The notes beneath the pieces are model-generated. The model made no database searches. It saw only the letters and a program-made list of their open reading frames with translations, and was not told where the DNA came from. The position numbers and the translations under genes are program-made. This document shows positions 63,082-64,000 of a stretch of 64,000 bases of DNA, in pieces; position 1 is the stretch's first letter, and every line of letters begins with the position of its first letter. The DNA lies in contig JBBSHE010000001.1 of assembly GCA_038253325.1 (NCBI GenBank), positions 1-64,000 on the forward strand, given 5' to 3'. The DNA is from JBBSHE01 sp038253325. Its GTDB lineage: Bacteria > Actinomycetota > Actinomycetes > Propionibacteriales > Nocardioidaceae.

Positions 63082-63206
63082 CGGCGACCCGCACGCCAGG
63101 ACGTTGACGGCGACCCGCGCGCCAGGACGCTGACGGCGACCCGCACGCCAGGACGTTGACGGCGACCCGCACGCCAGGACGTTGACGGCGACCCGCACGC
63201 CAGGAC
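63069..63206 (+). repeat. 26-bp tandem array over the MFS stop codon
   Basis: Five complete units start at 63069, 63095, 63121, 63147 and 63173, followed by a partial sixth. They differ only at two positions (GACGCTGA or GACGTTGA; CCGCAC or CCGCGC). Each unit contains a TGA; the first one ends the MFS gene. Likely variable in copy number between strains. Confidence 0.95.
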
Positions 63207-63252
63207 CCAGCAAGGTCCAGTCCCGGTTCGTGGGGTCTGGCAGACTTCGCCA

Positions 63253-63732
63253 ATGGCGGGGAACGGTCGGCGCGGCTTCTTCCCGAGCTCCAAGAAGTTG
63301 TGGATCGGCATCGTCGGCTGGCTGCTGGTCGCAGTCGGGCTCGCCGCTCTGGTGCTGCCCGGTCCGGGATTGCTGCTGCTGCTGTCCGGACTGATCGTGC
63401 TGTCGCAGGAGTACGACTGGGCCGAGCGCCGGGTCGAGCCGGTCAAGGAGAAGGCGTTCGACGTGGCCGCCCTCGGCGTGGCCAGCTGGCCGCGCATCCT
63501 GATGAGCGCGCTCGGGGCGCTCGCGCTCCTGGGTGCCGGGATCGTCTGGGGACTCGACCCCGACATCCCCGAGGTCTGGTTCGTCGGGCCGAAGCTGCCG
63601 TTCGGTGGTTGGGCGGTGGCGAGCAGCCTGATCCTGTCGAGCCTGATCGCGCTCGGTCTGCTGGTCTACAGCTTCCGCCGGTTCCGCGGGTCGGAGCCGG
63701 CGGCCGACACCGGTGGGCTAGGCGGCCGTTGA
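63253..63732 (+). CDS. PGPGW-family membrane protein
   Basis: 159 aa. The family mark is a PGPG loop in GLAALVLPGPGLLLLLSGLI. Two further membrane helices follow (ILMSALGALALLGAGIVW and SSLILSSLIALGLLVYSF). It matches actinobacterial PGPGW/TIGR02611-like membrane proteins of unknown function. ATG 63253. Confidence 0.85.
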   Translation: MAGNGRRGFFPSSKKLWIGIVGWLLVAVGLAALVLPGPGLLLLLSGLIVLSQEYDWAERRVEPVKEKAFDVAALGVASWPRILMSALGALALLGAGIVWGLDPDIPEVWFVGPKLPFGGWAVASSLILSSLIALGLLVYSFRRFRGSEPAADTGGLGGR

Positions 63733-63799
63733 CCACGACGTGAGCAGCGCCTCACCCGCTGCGTTTCGCCGTTCCGGCTCGGCCTGCAAGGCTTGACCG

Positions 63800-64000
63800 G
63801 TGAATGTCACCAAACCTGTCGAGTCGTGGCTCACCGACATGGACGGGGTTCTCATCCACGAGGACCACGCGATCTCTGGTGCATCGGACTTCATCGACAA
63901 CCTTCATCAGGCGGGTCAACGGTTTCTTGTGCTGACGAACAACTCGATCTTCACTCCGCGCGACCTCGCCGCGCGGCTCGCGACGTCGGGCATAGCGCTT
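63800..64000 (+). CDS. HAD-IIA family phosphatase, 3' end missing
   Basis: 67 codons from GTG 63800 to the window edge. WLTDMDGVLIHED is the HAD nucleophile motif (Asp-x-Asp), and FLVLTNNSIFTPRDLAARL is motif II of the NagD-like HAD-IIA group. These remove phosphate from sugar phosphates, nucleotides or phosphoglycolate. The gene continues past the window. Confidence 0.88.
   Translation, partial: MNVTKPVESWLTDMDGVLIHEDHAISGASDFIDNLHQAGQRFLVLTNNSIFTPRDLAARLATSGIAL

Noticed and set aside
63069..63206. Regularly spaced repeats as a CRISPR array
   Set aside because: Units are directly adjacent with no unique spacers, and no cas gene is in the window.

Overview
The window is GC-rich DNA from an actinobacterium, most likely of the Propionibacteriales/Nocardioidaceae type. 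The evidence is the gene content: an IdeR/DtxR regulator, actinobacterial-type SerC, a citA-type citrate synthase, DUF3027, DUF2530, DUF2510-scramblase and RNHCP proteins, DinB-fold enzymes of the mycothiol-dependent type, the ImuA'-ImuB-DnaE2 mutasome, many GTG starts and dense ATGA/GTGA overlaps. The genus is inferred from gene content, not from a marker gene. No rRNA or tRNA gene was found.

Layout. 1-8.5 kb: end of a membrane protein gene, then a seven-gene molybdenum-hydroxylase operon (coxD-E-F-S-L-M-G) encoding a form II CO-dehydrogenase-like enzyme with its maturation proteins and a membrane-anchored CoxG. 8.5-12.5 kb: CutC-like protein, a DUF4031/LD-carboxypeptidase fusion, an HD-domain protein and a scramblase-like protein. 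12.5-13.9 kb: a single gene (AbiEi-like helix-turn-helix plus nuclease-like C-terminus) enclosed by two inverted copies of an 80-bp palindromic repeat whose stems covary; this is the most unusual structure here. 13.9-25.9 kb: HelD-type helicase, CGNR zinc-finger regulator, ABC exporter pair, acyl-CoA ligase, large secreted subtilase, a HAD-LarE fusion and a cold-shock protein. 25.9-36 kb: MFS exporters, DUF3027/DUF2530, an NCS2 purine permease, a VOC-SLOG fusion, MarR plus MFS, a methyltransferase and a secreted protein. 36-40.4 kb: YjbR-kinase fusion, serC, citA and pdxH. 40.4-48.2 kb: a possible structured RNA, DinB/GNAT/AraC genes, GH13 glucosidase, thioesterase-like protein, RNHCP protein and IdeR.

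48.3-54.4 kb holds the DNA-damage mutasome (imuA'-imuB-dnaE2, minus strand) behind a consensus SOS box that lies inside a probable leaderless promoter. 54.5-55.9 kb: peroxiredoxin and a lipoprotein with a translationally coupled leader ORF. 55.9-61.8 kb is a decayed accessory zone with IS256-type, integrase, TfoX-like and SDR remnants and two frameshifted genes, enclosing an intact TetR - GH15 - SDR group. The window ends with an MFS exporter whose stop codon sits in a 26-bp tandem array, a PGPGW membrane protein and the start of a HAD-IIA phosphatase.

A recurring theme is short palindromic repeats. There are at least three families: the 80-bp pair around the AbiEi-like gene; a 51-bp family at 40.7, 44.3 and 54.4 kb; and a GCGTACTT family at 3.7 and 48.3 kb, possibly also 19 kb. 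A second theme is domain fusion: DUF4031-LdcA, HAD-LarE, VOC-SLOG, YjbR-kinase and AraC-DinB.
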